A stretch of 43,567 nt of DNA from Flammeovirgaceae bacterium (GTDB taxonomy: Bacteria; Bacteroidota; Bacteroidia; Cytophagales; Cyclobacteriaceae). Location of the stretch: positions 1 through 43,567 of the forward strand of contig JAHEZH010000037.1 of assembly GCA_023251155.1 (NCBI GenBank), read 5' to 3'. The position numbers were made by a program, and so were the translations under genes. Under the pieces are notes generated by a model. The model did no database searches, had not been told where the DNA came from, and was given only the letters and a program-made list of their open reading frames with translations. This document shows positions 43,355 to 43,567 of this stretch, piece after piece (position 1 is the first letter of the stretch; each line of letters opens with the position of its first letter).

Positions 43355-43567
43355 ATGAAAAATCTGCTCCTTTTCTTTTTCTTTCTTTTCGTAATCCATG
43401 TTGCCCACACTCAACATTGGAACGACCTCTATACCAAAGGAGCAACTTACTGGGAGCAAGAAGATTATAGCAATGCCATTTCGTATTTCGATCAATCCAT
43501 CAGCGATCTTGAAAAGGCGGAAGGAAAGGAAAGTATCCACTACTTAAAAAAAATAACCGAGCTGGCC
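43355..43567 (+). CDS. secreted TPR-repeat protein (5' end only)
   Basis: 71 codons to the end of the window. The signal peptide (MKNLLLFFFFLFVIHVAHT) is followed by WNDLYTKGATYWEQEDYSNAISYFDQSI, which has the spacing and small/aromatic pattern of a TPR helix pair. The rest lies outside the window. In Bacteroidetes such starts often belong to long TPR or TPR-CHAT proteins, but that cannot be judged here. Confidence 0.7.
   Translation, partial: MKNLLLFFFFLFVIHVAHTQHWNDLYTKGATYWEQEDYSNAISYFDQSISDLEKAEGKESIHYLKKITELA

Overview
The window looks like a chromosomal segment from a member of the Bacteroidetes, most probably the class Cytophagia. The evidence is the repeated promoter word TAnnTTTG (the Bacteroidetes -7 box), weak or absent Shine-Dalgarno sequences, lipoproteins with Bacteroidetes-type lipoboxes, an ABC permease of about 800 residues with two FtsX-like halves, AsmA-like and Calx-beta-like envelope proteins, and a pdxA / yceD / rpmF / fabH / efp / accB / accC run. 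The DNA is of moderate GC throughout. I see no insertion sequence, integrase, phage gene or CRISPR array. Most of the segment is core and housekeeping sequence.

Layout. Positions 1-2930 hold molybdenum cofactor genes: the end of moaD, moaE, then the divergent pair moaC and moeA, with a possible 42-residue membrane peptide between moaE and moaC. Positions 3100-8530 hold an XRE regulator with a nearly leaderless promoter, a glycerate kinase, the SRP GTPase gene ffh, a Calx-beta-like lipoprotein and a secreted DUF2911 protein. Positions 8630-12710 hold a retropepsin-like RimB protein, the ATP-grasp ligase RimK and an aspartoacylase-like metallohydrolase, with a YbjJ-like MFS transporter on the opposite strand between the last two. 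Positions 12787-19099 are a long co-directional block joining vitamin B6 synthesis (pdxA), a TerB-like protein, ribosome parts (L32, EF-P) and fatty-acid initiation (FabH, AccB, AccC). Positions 19271-23952 hold two tandem Tat-signal TldD paralogues and a TldE/PmbA partner.

From 24000 onward there are a 1-Cys peroxiredoxin, an Rrf2 regulator, two tRNA-Leu genes, a secreted S8 protease, an AsmA-like protein, a GH20 hexosaminidase lipoprotein, a short protein resembling only the N-terminus of IF-2, a receiver-first histidine kinase, a 0.9 kb stretch with no convincing gene, an FtsX-type permease, a GH51 arabinofuranosidase, a PepSY membrane protein, an endonuclease III, a YegD-like Hsp70, a small outer-membrane barrel and the start of a TPR protein.

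I did not find an obviously new multi-gene defence or biosynthetic system. The points most worth a second look are the exported TldD pair beside a signal-less TldE, an EF-P whose modification loop carries Asn where Lys or Arg is usual, a strong RNA fold between accB and accC, an IF-2 N-domain orphan, the RimB/RimK/aspartoacylase neighbourhood, and an endonuclease III with a Cys-to-His change in its Fe-S loop. All function calls come from reading motifs and family resemblance by eye; no database search was run.
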